Shown: one piece after another, positions 37,113-45,600 of the stretch
Numbering within the stretch: the first letter of the stretch is position 1
Layout of the letters: the number at the start of each line of letters is the position of its first letter
Assembly (NCBI GenBank): GCA_017449925.1
Contig: JAFSYO010000083.1
Location: 1 to 64,000 of the forward strand
Direction: 5' to 3'
DNA from: Stomatobaculum sp.
GTDB taxonomy: Bacteria > Bacillota_A > Clostridia > Lachnospirales > Lachnospiraceae
DNA: 64,000 bases
Notes under the pieces: generated by a model
Seen by the model: only the letters and a program-made list of their open reading frames with translations
Database searches by the model: none
Told to the model about the DNA's origin: nothing
Made by a program: the position numbers and the translations under genes

Positions 37113-37164
37113 AAAAAGGCTGTGAGATAAAGATCCGTTAATTTCGTTTCTTTATCTCACAGCC
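37113..37164 (-). terminator. Terminator of the surface-glycan operon
   Basis: GGCTGTGAGATAAAGA (37118-37133) pairs perfectly over 16 bp with 37149-37164, then TTTTT follows on the minus strand. A third copy of the arm (37168-37181) lies beside it and could compete for pairing. Confidence 0.88.
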
Positions 37165-37211
37165 ATAATTATCTCACAGCCAAAAATCTGAAATGCTGAT
37201 CAATTCCTTAT

Positions 37212-39380
37212 TCAGTTCGGTACAGCATCCACCATCATGCTGGCTCCGGGGCCGGCTGCTGCCGTTTCCTGGGGGGCTGCTGTGGTAGGTGCCGGAGCCG
37301 CAGCGGCGGGGGCGGGGGCCGCAGGCGCGGCTTCCGTGGTCGAGGGCGCGACGGGCGCTGCAGGTCCGTCTGAGCCGCCGGAATTGCCGGAGCCGCCGGG
37401 ACTTCCCGATCCACTGGAGCTGCCTGAGCCGCCGGGTACCGCTGCCGCTGTAGCCGCGGTGGTGCTCTGGGCCGGGGTCAGGGAACCGCTGCTGCCGGAA
37501 TTACCGCTTCCGGAACCGCTTCCGCTTCCGGAATTGTTGTTGCCGGAATGTCCGGGACCTTCATAGACGTATCCGTCCGTGGTCTCGCCGGGAGCAGAGG
37601 GCCTTGCCGGGGTCGTCGTGCTGCCGCCGGAGCCTGGGCTTATGCTGCCGCCGCTGCCCGAAGTACCTGCGCCGCCCGGCACGCCGGGTGCGGTGGGCAA
37701 GGTCTGTCCGCCGGGACTTGTGAAGTTCTCCGTCGACGCTGCCGCAGATTCCGAAGGACTTAAGCCTCCTGTGACGCGGCCGCTGTTATAAGGCCTTCCG
37801 GAAGGATCAGTCTCGAACTCACCAGGTTCATCATCTTCTTCGAGATAGATCTTCTCTCCGTCCTCGTCCGTCTCGTAGGCGACACGCTTTCCGGAGGCGT
37901 TTGTCTCGTAGAAGATCTTGTTTCCGTCTTCATCGACCTCAGTGATGATCCGTTTTCCGTCGGCATCAGTCTCGAACACGATCTTGCGGCCGCTGATGGT
38001 CTCTCCGGGAGCGCCGCTTTCATTTTCTTCGTCCTCTTCGGTCTCTTTCTCTTTTTCCTTCCGCTGTTTCTCCAGTTCCTCTTCCTTGGAGGCCGCCGCC
38101 CGGGCCTTATAATTCTGCTCGTCCGTGGCGATCTTCCAGTCGATCTCCTTCACCTGTTTGGAGACCTCGTACTCCTGGTCGCCGAACAGGAAGGTGTGGA
38201 GCTCTTTTACGTTCTTTTCCAACGTCGCCGGAAGCACGCAGGCTCCCTTCGGTCCCATGATCGATTCCTTCCGGTGCATGGGGAATCCGAGAGTCTCAGC
38301 GATGTTGTACTTCTTCACATTGGTGGCGAGGCTCATGCCGTCCTCCCAGGTCAGGCTTGTCGCCACCATGGAGAGCATATTGCCCGCCAGGTCGGACAGC
38401 GTCTGGGCATCTGCCTTCTTCGCCTTGTCCACGCAGAGCTGGATGATCTTCCTCTGACGCGCTGTTCTGGTATAGTCGTCGTCCATATAGCGGAGGCGGG
38501 CATAGGCCACGGCCTGGATCCCGTCCAGGTGGTTCATCCCTGCGTGTTCCAGATGCTCGGAGCCGATGCCGGTTCCCTTGACTGTCTCCGTAATATAGGA
38601 GTTGATGTACTTGAATTCAGCGTTGGTGAGCTCCAGGTCCACGCCTCCCAGGATATTCACACCGGTGGCCACCGCCTTCCAGTTGAAGGTGATATAGTCC
38701 GTGATGTTCAGGTCCAGGTTCTGGTTCAGCGCCTTTACCGCCTGCTCCGGCCCGCCGATGGCATAGGCCGCGTTGATCTTCGAATACATACCGTTGGAAA
38801 GGGACAGGTAGGAATCTCGGAACACGCTGGCGATGCGGATGTCGCCGTTTTCGCGGTTGATGCTGACTACCATTATGACGTCGGAATTGTTGCCGCGTCC
38901 CACGGAAGAATCCCGGGAGTCGACGCCGAAGGCTGCGATGTTCCAGTAGCCCTTCATCTTCTGGATGACTTCCACGGAGAGCTCTGTGTTCTCAACGTTC
39001 TTCACCTCAAAGGTGGGGCGCTGGATCTTATTGTACTGCCGAAGAATATAGCTGTACCCGAAAATGCCGATCAGCACGAAAACTTCCAGGACTGCCAGGA
39101 CAAAGATCCGGCGGAAACGGATAAACGCAATGGAATCCCCGAGCTTTTTCTTCTTCCAGGCTCGCCTTTCCCGTCCCGCGCCTGTGCCGGACCCTCCGGA
39201 CCGCCCCGCGCCTGTGCCGCTTCCTGCAGATGCGTCCGGTGTCGTTCCGGCGCCCGCACTCGAACCTGCGGCACTTGCACCCGTTTCGGCTCCGGCGCCT
39301 GATCCTGCGGCGCCTGCGCCGAATAATCCTTTGGAAGCGCCCTTTCTGCGGCTCCTGCCGTGCAGCCGCTCCTCACTCAT
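37212..39380 (-). CDS. LytR-CpsA-Psr (LCP) family wall glycan ligase
   Basis: This 722-residue membrane protein has an Ala/Gly-rich cytoplasmic N-terminus (~1-85), one membrane segment (~90-110) and an extracellular LCP domain (~140-400). Expected LCP features are present: FGVDSRDSS, NNSDVIMVVSIN, SVFRDSYL and VAYARLRYMDDDYTRTARQ. LCP enzymes transfer glycans from a polyprenyl carrier to peptidoglycan. The C-terminal 290 residues are unusual: four 11-residue repeats of the type ETDADGKRIIT (DNA 37842-37973), then a long Gly/Ser/Pro/Ala tail that may span the wall. The ATG has AAAAGGAGA upstream and follows the sugar transferase by 15 bp. As last gene of the glycan operon it probably anchors the product to the wall. 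Confidence 0.9.
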   Translation of the reverse strand: MSEERLHGRSRRKGASKGLFGAGAAGSGAGAETGASAAGSSAGAGTTPDASAGSGTGAGRSGGSGTGAGRERRAWKKKKLGDSIAFIRFRRIFVLAVLEVFVLIGIFGYSYILRQYNKIQRPTFEVKNVENTELSVEVIQKMKGYWNIAAFGVDSRDSSVGRGNNSDVIMVVSINRENGDIRIASVFRDSYLSLSNGMYSKINAAYAIGGPEQAVKALNQNLDLNITDYITFNWKAVATGVNILGGVDLELTNAEFKYINSYITETVKGTGIGSEHLEHAGMNHLDGIQAVAYARLRYMDDDYTRTARQRKIIQLCVDKAKKADAQTLSDLAGNMLSMVATSLTWEDGMSLATNVKKYNIAETLGFPMHRKESIMGPKGACVLPATLEKNVKELHTFLFGDQEYEVSKQVKEIDWKIATDEQNYKARAAASKEEELEKQRKEKEKETEEDEENESGAPGETISGRKIVFETDADGKRIITEVDEDGNKIFYETNASGKRVAYETDEDGEKIYLEEDDEPGEFETDPSGRPYNSGRVTGGLSPSESAAASTENFTSPGGQTLPTAPGVPGGAGTSGSGGSISPGSGGSTTTPARPSAPGETTDGYVYEGPGHSGNNNSGSGSGSGSGNSGSSGSLTPAQSTTAATAAAVPGGSGSSSGSGSPGGSGNSGGSDGPAAPVAPSTTEAAPAAPAPAAAAPAPTTAAPQETAAAGPGASMMVDAVPN
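37842..37973. repeat. Four 33-bp in-frame repeats within the LCP gene
   Basis: Four consecutive 11-codon units encode ETDADGKRIIT, EVDEDGNKIFY, ETNASGKRVAY and ETDEDGEKIYL. They are more diverged than the folC repeats and so probably older. Confidence 0.8.
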
Positions 39381-39395
39381 AGCATTGCTCTCCTT

Positions 39396-40802
39396 TTAGT
39401 AAGCGTTCTTGTTCACAAATCCCTTGAAGATCGTGAGGAACAGGATCTTCACATCAAAACCGAAGGTCCAGTTTTCGATGTAATACAGATCATATTCGAC
39501 GCGCCGTTCAATGGATGTGTCCCCGCGCAGCCCGTTGACCTGGGCCCAGCCGGTCAGTCCCGGACGTACCTGATGCTTGATCATGTAGTGCGGGATCTCT
39601 TCTTTAAACTTCTCCACGAAGAACGGCCGTTCCGGGCGCGGTCCCACCAGGCTCATGTCGCCCTTCAGGATGTTCCAGAACTGGGGCATCTCATCGATGC
39701 TCGTGCTCCGGATGAACCGCCCCACCGGCGTGACTCTGGGATCATGCTTCGTGGTCCATTCTTTCTTTTCTTCATCGTCTGTCTGCAGCTTCATAGAGCG
39801 AAGCTTGTACATCTTAAAAGTCTTCTGGTGCAGTCCGACCCGCTCCTGGGTAAAGATCACCGGTCCGGGGCTGGATATCTTGATCAGGATCGCCGCGATC
39901 AGCATCACCGGAGAAAACAGGATCAGCCCGACCACTGCCCCCAGGATATCCACCATCCGCTTCAGCGCCGCATTATAGAACTCTGTCAGCGGAACATGAC
40001 GGATATTGATGGCAGGCAGCCCCCCCAGATCCTCCATATAGGGAATGGTGGGGATCACGCTGAAATAATCCGGAATGAACTTCGTGTGTACGCCGGATTT
40101 CTCGCAGATCTGCACGATCTTTTTCAGTCCCGAATACCCGGAAAGCGGCAGGGTGATGGCGATCTCTTCCAGAGAAGCCAGCTCCAGCAGTTCCTGCAGG
40201 TCCGCCACCTTTCCGATGACCATCACGCCGTGGTAACTGCTTCCCCAGGCCATGTCGTCGTCCAGGATCCCGCGGATCTCATATCCCCACTCCGGATTTG
40301 TCAGGACGCGGTCGATGTAGGCCTTCGCCGCGTCGCTGAAGCCCACCACCAGCACCTGTCTCCGGTTGTAGCCTTTTTTCCGGAGACGCCGCAGCGTCAG
40401 ACGGATGCAGTTCCGTTCAAGCGTGGTCAGAAAGATGCTGAGCACGTAAAAGACGATGGTCAGTCTTCTGGAAAAGTGGTAGATGAACGGGTTCTTTGCC
40501 CCCAGATAAAGCACCAGGGTAAAGATCAGAAGACCCAGTGTGTTCGCCTTCAGGATGTCCGCAAGCTCAGCTCTTCCGCCCTTGGTCCTCTTCGGCGCAT
40601 ACAGCCCGAAGATCGCATACAGCAGAAGATAGACCGGCAGGATACCGATCAGAGCACGCGAATACACCGAAAGCGGCAGCGTGCCGGTTCCGGTGTTGAA
40701 TCCAAACAGTACGAACAGGCTCAGAAAATATGCAGCTACGATCATCAGTGCGTCAAGCACCAGATAACACCTGTTCAAAAATTTCTGAGAGTCTTTTGTC
40801 AT
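39396..40802 (-). CDS. Exopolysaccharide-initiating polyprenyl glycosylphosphotransferase
   Basis: This 468-residue enzyme transfers a sugar-1-phosphate to undecaprenyl phosphate. It has four N-terminal membrane segments, a nucleotide-binding-like central region (VLVVGFSDAAKAYIDRVL), a fifth membrane segment near 275-300, and the catalytic domain with SSPGPVIFTQERVG, YKLRSM, DEMPQFWNILKGDMSLVGPRP and VRPGLTGWAQV. It matches the WbaP/WcaJ-type family and is complete, unlike its paralogue at 1-1028. The ATG at 40802 lacks a clear ribosome site. A perfect 8-bp inverted repeat (40827-40848) lies upstream. It belongs to the glycan operon, before the LCP gene. Confidence 0.93.
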   Translation of the reverse strand: MTKDSQKFLNRCYLVLDALMIVAAYFLSLFVLFGFNTGTGTLPLSVYSRALIGILPVYLLLYAIFGLYAPKRTKGGRAELADILKANTLGLLIFTLVLYLGAKNPFIYHFSRRLTIVFYVLSIFLTTLERNCIRLTLRRLRKKGYNRRQVLVVGFSDAAKAYIDRVLTNPEWGYEIRGILDDDMAWGSSYHGVMVIGKVADLQELLELASLEEIAITLPLSGYSGLKKIVQICEKSGVHTKFIPDYFSVIPTIPYMEDLGGLPAINIRHVPLTEFYNAALKRMVDILGAVVGLILFSPVMLIAAILIKISSPGPVIFTQERVGLHQKTFKMYKLRSMKLQTDDEEKKEWTTKHDPRVTPVGRFIRSTSIDEMPQFWNILKGDMSLVGPRPERPFFVEKFKEEIPHYMIKHQVRPGLTGWAQVNGLRGDTSIERRVEYDLYYIENWTFGFDVKILFLTIFKGFVNKNAY

Positions 40803-40905
40803 GTCATGAAGTATAATCCATTTTTCCCGCTTTTACCATGAAAAGCGGAGAAATAATGGAATCTTAAGGAAGCTTAAGACTGAGGAAGGTTAAGCACGGG
40901 GTAAC

Positions 40906-41949
40906 TCAGGCAAGCGCTCTTTCCGCGTAATGCCGCACATACTCAAGCGTACCAAGGATCAGCAGTCTTTCAATAGATAGTAAACGATGCGGCGGAACCC
41001 GGGAAAAATCCACCCGCCGCACTCTCTCCAGATGCGTCAGTCCCTCCCAGGTCCCGGAAAGCCAGGGCAGGAAAAGGCCCTTCTTCGCGAAAAAGAGCGC
41101 CTTGACCAACAGGCCCGCGGCGATCCATGGGCCATGAAGGATCAAAAGGAAGTCCGGCTGGTTCTTGTACATCAGCCATATATGATTCCGGGAACTCAGC
41201 CGCACCTTGAAAGCATTGTACTTGGAACCGCTGGTGGCGCTTCCGTAATGCTTTACCCGCGCTTCCGGGCAGTACCGGTTCCGGTATCCCATAAGACGCG
41301 CTCTCCAGCAAAGGTCCAGGTCCTCCAGATAAGCGAAGTGCGTCTCATCGAACAGACCCGTTTTTTCAAGATACTCCGTCCTGTAGATCGCCGCGCCGCC
41401 GCAGGCAGAGAACACTTCGCAGCCTTGTTCGTACCTGGAGCGAGGTTCCTCCGTGCCTCTCTGGAACGCCCATCCGGGCAGCGTCATGCTGTCGCCTGCG
41501 TCGTCGATCGTGGAAGTGTCCTGCACCCGAAGCATCATGGCGCTGACGGCAAACAGCTTCCTGTCCTTTTCGATCGACTTCAGCAGCGCTTCCACAAAGC
41601 CCGGCTCGGCCTCTGTGTCGTTGTTCAGAAGGATCACGTAGGGCGGGACCGTTTTTCGGGCCTGATCCGTTTCGCAGGACTTTTCCGCTCCACGGGCCAG
41701 GACCGAGCGGATGCCGGCATTCACTCCGCCGGCAAAGCCCAGGTTCCGGTCATTCTTAAGATACGGAACCCCATGCTCCTGAAGCCACGCAAGGCTCCCG
41801 TCCGTGGAAGCATTTTCCACCACCAGGATCTCAAAGCAGGACACGGTCTGCCGCTTCAGCGCTTCGATGCATTTCGGAAGCCAGCGCATCCCGTTCCAGT
41901 TCGGGATGATGACGGTTGCCAGCGGACAATTATCTGTCGGTATCATCAT
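40906..41949 (-). CDS. GT2 glycosyltransferase (rhamnosyltransferase-like)
   Basis: This 347-residue GT-A glycosyltransferase begins ATVIIPNWNGMRWL, the typical GT2 nucleotide-binding strand. It shows the acidic motif LLNNDTEAEPGF (metal and nucleotide-sugar binding) and the acceptor-region motif FAYLEDLDLCWRARLMGYR. It ends with a hydrophobic and amphipathic region that may touch the membrane. It resembles WbbL-like rhamnosyltransferases, but the donor is not proven. I chose ATG 41949 since AAGAGG lies six bases before it; the longer ATG at 41976 lacks a site. A 353-bp repeat-containing gap separates it from the preceding glycosyltransferase gene. Confidence 0.88.
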   Translation of the reverse strand: MMIPTDNCPLATVIIPNWNGMRWLPKCIEALKRQTVSCFEILVVENASTDGSLAWLQEHGVPYLKNDRNLGFAGGVNAGIRSVLARGAEKSCETDQARKTVPPYVILLNNDTEAEPGFVEALLKSIEKDRKLFAVSAMMLRVQDTSTIDDAGDSMTLPGWAFQRGTEEPRSRYEQGCEVFSACGGAAIYRTEYLEKTGLFDETHFAYLEDLDLCWRARLMGYRNRYCPEARVKHYGSATSGSKYNAFKVRLSSRNHIWLMYKNQPDFLLILHGPWIAAGLLVKALFFAKKGLFLPWLSGTWEGLTHLERVRRVDFSRVPPHRLLSIERLLILGTLEYVRHYAERALA

Positions 41950-42005
41950 CTTAATCCTCTTCATCTGCAGGTCCATAAAGACTTATGCCGCTGCACGACA
42001 CGAAT

Positions 42006-42043
42006 GGGCGTTTTTCGAAGATTTTATAAATTCCGTACCCCTG
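42006..42043 (+). repeat. Left half copy of the 88-bp element
   Basis: GGGCGTTTTTCGAA and later TTCCGTACCCCTG match the copy at 20152 closely; the right half is missing. Confidence 0.7.
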
Positions 42044-42098
42044 TAGAGCCGAAAAACTTAGTTTTTCTGACTATTTCAGATGCCGGAAGCCCCTGTAA

Positions 42099-42186
42099 GG
42101 GCGTTTTTTTGACATTTTAGAAAATCCGCACCCCTATTTTTAAGAAATAAGGGGTACGTTTTTTCAAAAAAAGTACAAAAACGCCC
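42099..42186 (+). repeat. 88-bp palindromic intergenic element, full copy
   Basis: It starts GGGCGTTTTTTT and ends AAAAACGCCC. The inner stem CGCACCCCTATTT pairs with AAATAAGGGGTACG with one mismatch and one bulge, followed by six T residues. Its length equals that of the copy at 20152-20239. Confidence 0.8.
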
Positions 42187-42241
42187 AGCAGACTCCAAAT
42201 TGAAGCAAAAACTGTTTGTTTAGCAGTCAAAACAGGTTTTC

Positions 42242-42279
42242 AAGGGGTACGTTTTTTCAAAAAAGCTTTAAAAACGCCC
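42242..42279 (+). repeat. Right half copy of the 88-bp element
   Basis: AAGGGGTACGTTTTTTCAAA through AAAAACGCCC matches the right arm of the element at 42099-42186. Confidence 0.7.
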
Positions 42280-42302
42280 GGTGAACCCTCAAGGCCGTGC
42301 AG

Positions 42303-44588
42303 TCACAGGTATTTCTCGATCCCCTCGATATGGTACGGTTCCCCGATCTTCTCTTTGTCGAGGTCCCGGAGGGCGAAGTTCGATTTCCTCAAGGTGAGGT
42401 TCGGGTTGTAGTAGGGGTCGCCTTTTTCCAGGATCTCGGGCCAGCGTTTCATGAACGTGGCGATCTCCCGGTTGAAGCGTTCTACCTTTTCCGGTGTGTC
42501 CTCCAGGCCCCGGGACTTGGACTCGTAGTGGTGGAACAGGGCGTAGGGGTTGTATACCACCAGCGCGCCGGTCTCCCGCACTTTCAGGCAGAGGTCGATG
42601 TCATTGAAGGCCACGGCAAGCTCTTCCGTAAATCCGCCAATCTGGCGGAAGATGTCTGCGCGGATCATCATGCAGGCGGCAGTCACGGCGGAATAGTCCT
42701 GCGCAGTCAGAGCGCGGTGGAAGTAGCTGTTCTGGACCTCATGCAGCCCGATAAAGGTGTGGCCGGCGATGCCGCCGAAACCGACCACCACGCCTGCGTG
42801 CTGGATGGTATCGTCCTCGTAAAGAAGCCGGCATCCCACAGCGCCTACGTCCGGTCTCTGGGCGTACCCCATCATTTCCCGAAGCGCGTCCGGGTTGATC
42901 AGTTCCACGTCGTTGTTCATCAGCAGGAAATATTTTCCCGAGGCGTAACGAGCGCCGAAATTGTTGATGGCGGAGAAGTTGAAGGGGCCTTCCCATTTCA
43001 CCACCTTCACCTGGGGCAGTTCCTTCTGTATGCGGTCATAATAACTCCAGGTCTTCTGCTCTGTGGAATTGTTCTCCACGATGATGAACTCCAGATTCTT
43101 CCAGGTTCCCTTCTCCAGGAGCGACCGCATCGCCGTATCCAGATCTTCTGAATGATCCTTGTTCGGAATGATCACAGAGATCAGCGGCTCCTCCTTCAGG
43201 CGGAAGAAGGTGTGGTAGATGCCATAGTCCACGCCTTTCCGGATGTCTTCGATCTCGATCTCCGGCCACACGCGGCTGTAATGGGCCCGGATGGCCCTGG
43301 CGCCCGCCTCAAAGGCATAGAGTTTGCTCTCCGGATTGGAGGCTGTGGAGTTCATGTGGCAGCGCCAGTGATAGAGGATCTTCGGGATGTGAATGATCCT
43401 TTTTGCCCGCTCGGTGACGCGGAAGATGAAGTCATAGTCCTGGGCTCCGTCGAAGGCGGGATCGAAGAGTCCCGCTTCTTTCTGCAGGGACCGCTTCACC
43501 ACGAAGAGATGGCAGATATAGTTCACGCTGGTCAGCAGGTCCTGATTGAAGTCCGGCTTAAAGTTCGGGTCGAACAGGGAACCTCCGTCCATATCCAGCT
43601 TGTCTTCATCCGTATAGAGGCAGTCGCAGTCCGGATGTTCCCGGATGGCCTTCGCGCACTCGTACAACGCCTGTTCCGGGAGCACGTCGTCATGATCGCA
43701 GAGCACGACAAAATCGCCCTGAGCCTGCTCCAGGGCGGCATTGGTATTGCCCGCGATGCCGCGGTTCTCGCCCAGTATCTCGAAGCGCACCCGGCTGTCC
43801 CGGTCAGCGTATTCCCGCAGGACCTTTCCGCAGTTCTTTCCTGCCGGGCTTCCGTCTGCGATGCAGATCTCCAGCCTGGGATAGGTCTGTTTCAAAAGAG
43901 AATCTAAAAGCTCCCGCAGATACTTCTCCGGTGTCTGGTACACAGGAATAACGATAGAAAAGAGCGGGGCGCTGACGGCCGCCTCACGATCCGCGGCTGA
44001 ATCTTCTGCCTCGCGATCCGCGGCTGCAGCTTCCTCCGCCTCCCGGATCCACTCTGCGGATTCCTTCCGCTGCCGGGAGAGTTCTTCATCCGTGGGCTTT
44101 GTCTTCTCGTACCACTCGGCGTACTCGTAGTCGCTGTCGATTCCTTCCAGCTTATTCTTCGATTTCAGGAACAGGGCTTTGAGTCCGTGTTTCTGGAAGT
44201 ACTCATAGGCCACTTTCACGGTCTCCATGTTGCAGAGATCCCGGATCTTTTCCATGCGCTTATGCGCCACGCTGGCCCGCTTCGCGATCAAGTCTTCGTT
44301 ATATTTGATCCTGGCCGTGTGTCCTTCACAGCGGATCACAAGCCAGTAGTTTTTTCCTCTTTCGTAGGGAAAACGGATATCGAATCCGAAATCCTTGTCG
44401 ATGACCTTCTTAAAGTAGATCTGGCTCACGTCGTCCCTGCGGGTGGGCACGATCTTGAAGTCCATGGGCTGTTTCTTTTCGTCCAGCACCGAATAAGTCA
44501 CGCCGGAAGCAGGATTCCTTCCGATCACCCAGCCATTCAGGGTGATGTAGTTCTCCCGGATCCGGACGACATCGATCTTATACTTCAT
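42303..44588 (-). CDS. Bifunctional protein with two GT2 glycosyltransferase domains
   Basis: This 761-residue cytosolic protein has a ~175-residue N-terminal beta-rich domain of the kind found before some GT2 tandem enzymes. The first GT-A domain (~215-470) has SIVIPVYQTPEKYL and the metal-binding CDHDDVL. The second (~480-740) has SVIIPNKDHSEDL and MNNDVEL. Two active centres suggest addition of two sugars or a repeating disaccharide. The linker before the first domain holds a 27-bp in-frame duplication (43981-44034) giving the doubled ADREA motif. It lies 45 bp after the GtrB-like gene. Donor and acceptor are unknown. Confidence 0.9.
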   Translation of the reverse strand: MKYKIDVVRIRENYITLNGWVIGRNPASGVTYSVLDEKKQPMDFKIVPTRRDDVSQIYFKKVIDKDFGFDIRFPYERGKNYWLVIRCEGHTARIKYNEDLIAKRASVAHKRMEKIRDLCNMETVKVAYEYFQKHGLKALFLKSKNKLEGIDSDYEYAEWYEKTKPTDEELSRQRKESAEWIREAEEAAAADREAEDSAADREAAVSAPLFSIVIPVYQTPEKYLRELLDSLLKQTYPRLEICIADGSPAGKNCGKVLREYADRDSRVRFEILGENRGIAGNTNAALEQAQGDFVVLCDHDDVLPEQALYECAKAIREHPDCDCLYTDEDKLDMDGGSLFDPNFKPDFNQDLLTSVNYICHLFVVKRSLQKEAGLFDPAFDGAQDYDFIFRVTERAKRIIHIPKILYHWRCHMNSTASNPESKLYAFEAGARAIRAHYSRVWPEIEIEDIRKGVDYGIYHTFFRLKEEPLISVIIPNKDHSEDLDTAMRSLLEKGTWKNLEFIIVENNSTEQKTWSYYDRIQKELPQVKVVKWEGPFNFSAINNFGARYASGKYFLLMNNDVELINPDALREMMGYAQRPDVGAVGCRLLYEDDTIQHAGVVVGFGGIAGHTFIGLHEVQNSYFHRALTAQDYSAVTAACMMIRADIFRQIGGFTEELAVAFNDIDLCLKVRETGALVVYNPYALFHHYESKSRGLEDTPEKVERFNREIATFMKRWPEILEKGDPYYNPNLTLRKSNFALRDLDKEKIGEPYHIEGIEKYL

Positions 44589-44633
44589 TTCTCTTCCTCT
44601 GATCTGCTATATTTCCGCGTGTGCGTCCACGTC

Positions 44634-45596
44634 TCAAGACTCGATTCGCTCCGCGTCCCCGTCATCAAAGTTTAATCTCTCCTCTTCCACGACGAGGGGC
44701 CGGCGCATCAGCCGGTGGTTGATGGTCAGAACATATTCTCCCATCATTCCGATGAAAAAAATGATCACGGAGCCGAGGAACAGCATGCCGATGAGGAGCG
44801 GCGCCAGACCAGCCTGGAAGCGGTCCCACCAGATCAGCTTCATGACCAGGTAGGCGACTGCGATGATCAGGCTGAAAAACATGGTTATGGCGCCGATAAA
44901 GGTGGCGAGACGCAGGCCGAACTTTGTGTAGGAGGTGACAGAAAGCATCGCTGCGTCGTAGAGTTTGTAGAAATTGTTGCTGGTCTTCCCGGCTCTTCTC
45001 TTCGGCTGGTCGTAGGGGATCTCTTTCCTGCGGTATCCCAGTTCCGCCACGATGCCGCGCAGGAAGGGTGTAGGATCGTCCAGCTTCCGGAGCACGTCGA
45101 TAAAGGCGCGGTCATAAAGACCGAACCCCGTAAAATGTTCAATCTGGTCCACCTCGGAGAGGCGTTTGATCCACTTGTAGTACTGGCTCCGGAACCAGTA
45201 CATGATCGGATTCTCTTCGCTGTGGGTCTTGATGCCGATGGCGATCTTGTAGCCTTCTTCCCAGGCTGCAACGTACTGCGGAATCATCTCCGGCGGGTCC
45301 TGGAAATCCGCCGCCATCAGGATGGTGGCGTCGCCCCCGGACTGCAGCATTGCGTAATAAGGCGAATTGAACTGGCCGAAATTCTTCGCATTGAAGATAG
45401 CCTTGATCTTCGGGTTCTTCGCGCAGAGGATCCGGATGCGGTCCCGGGTCGCGTCATGGGAGTCGTTGTCGATCAGAATGATCTCATAGTCATAAGAAGG
45501 CAGATTCTCCCGGAACACGGCGGTTACGGCCTCCGTAATAGGCCCCACATTTTCCTCTTCGTTGTAGCAGGGAATAACCACGCTGATTTTCTTCAT
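44634..45596 (-). CDS. GtrB/dolichol-phosphate mannosyltransferase-like GT2
   Basis: This 320-residue protein has a GT2 domain (ISVVIPCYNEEENV at 3-16, the MAADFQDPPEM motif near 95) followed by two membrane segments near 230-255 and 262-290. That architecture matches GtrB, ArnC and DPM1-like enzymes, which load a sugar onto a polyprenyl phosphate for use outside the membrane. The start codon follows the alcohol dehydrogenase stop by only 4 bp, with GGAGATGA overlapping that stop. No flippase or GtrC-like partner was found in the window. Confidence 0.9.
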   Translation of the reverse strand: MKKISVVIPCYNEEENVGPITEAVTAVFRENLPSYDYEIILIDNDSHDATRDRIRILCAKNPKIKAIFNAKNFGQFNSPYYAMLQSGGDATILMAADFQDPPEMIPQYVAAWEEGYKIAIGIKTHSEENPIMYWFRSQYYKWIKRLSEVDQIEHFTGFGLYDRAFIDVLRKLDDPTPFLRGIVAELGYRRKEIPYDQPKRRAGKTSNNFYKLYDAAMLSVTSYTKFGLRLATFIGAITMFFSLIIAVAYLVMKLIWWDRFQAGLAPLLIGMLFLGSVIIFFIGMMGEYVLTINHRLMRRPLVVEEERLNFDDGDAERIES

Positions 45597-45600
45597 AAAC

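Larger units (their letters stand above)
36641..37211. other. Non-coding region with structured repeats
   Basis: This 571-bp gap has no credible gene. It contains a multi-stem element (36752-36922), a partial direct repeat of its 3' part (36996-37019), two AT-rich pyrimidine-heavy stretches, and the terminator of the glycan operon (37113-37164). Confidence 0.7.
41950..42302. other. Non-coding gap inside the glycan operon, made of palindromic repeats
   Basis: No gene is seen. The gap holds a left half element (42006-42043), a full 88-bp element (42099-42186) and a right half element (42242-42279), all in plus orientation. They interrupt an otherwise tightly packed operon. Confidence 0.75.
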
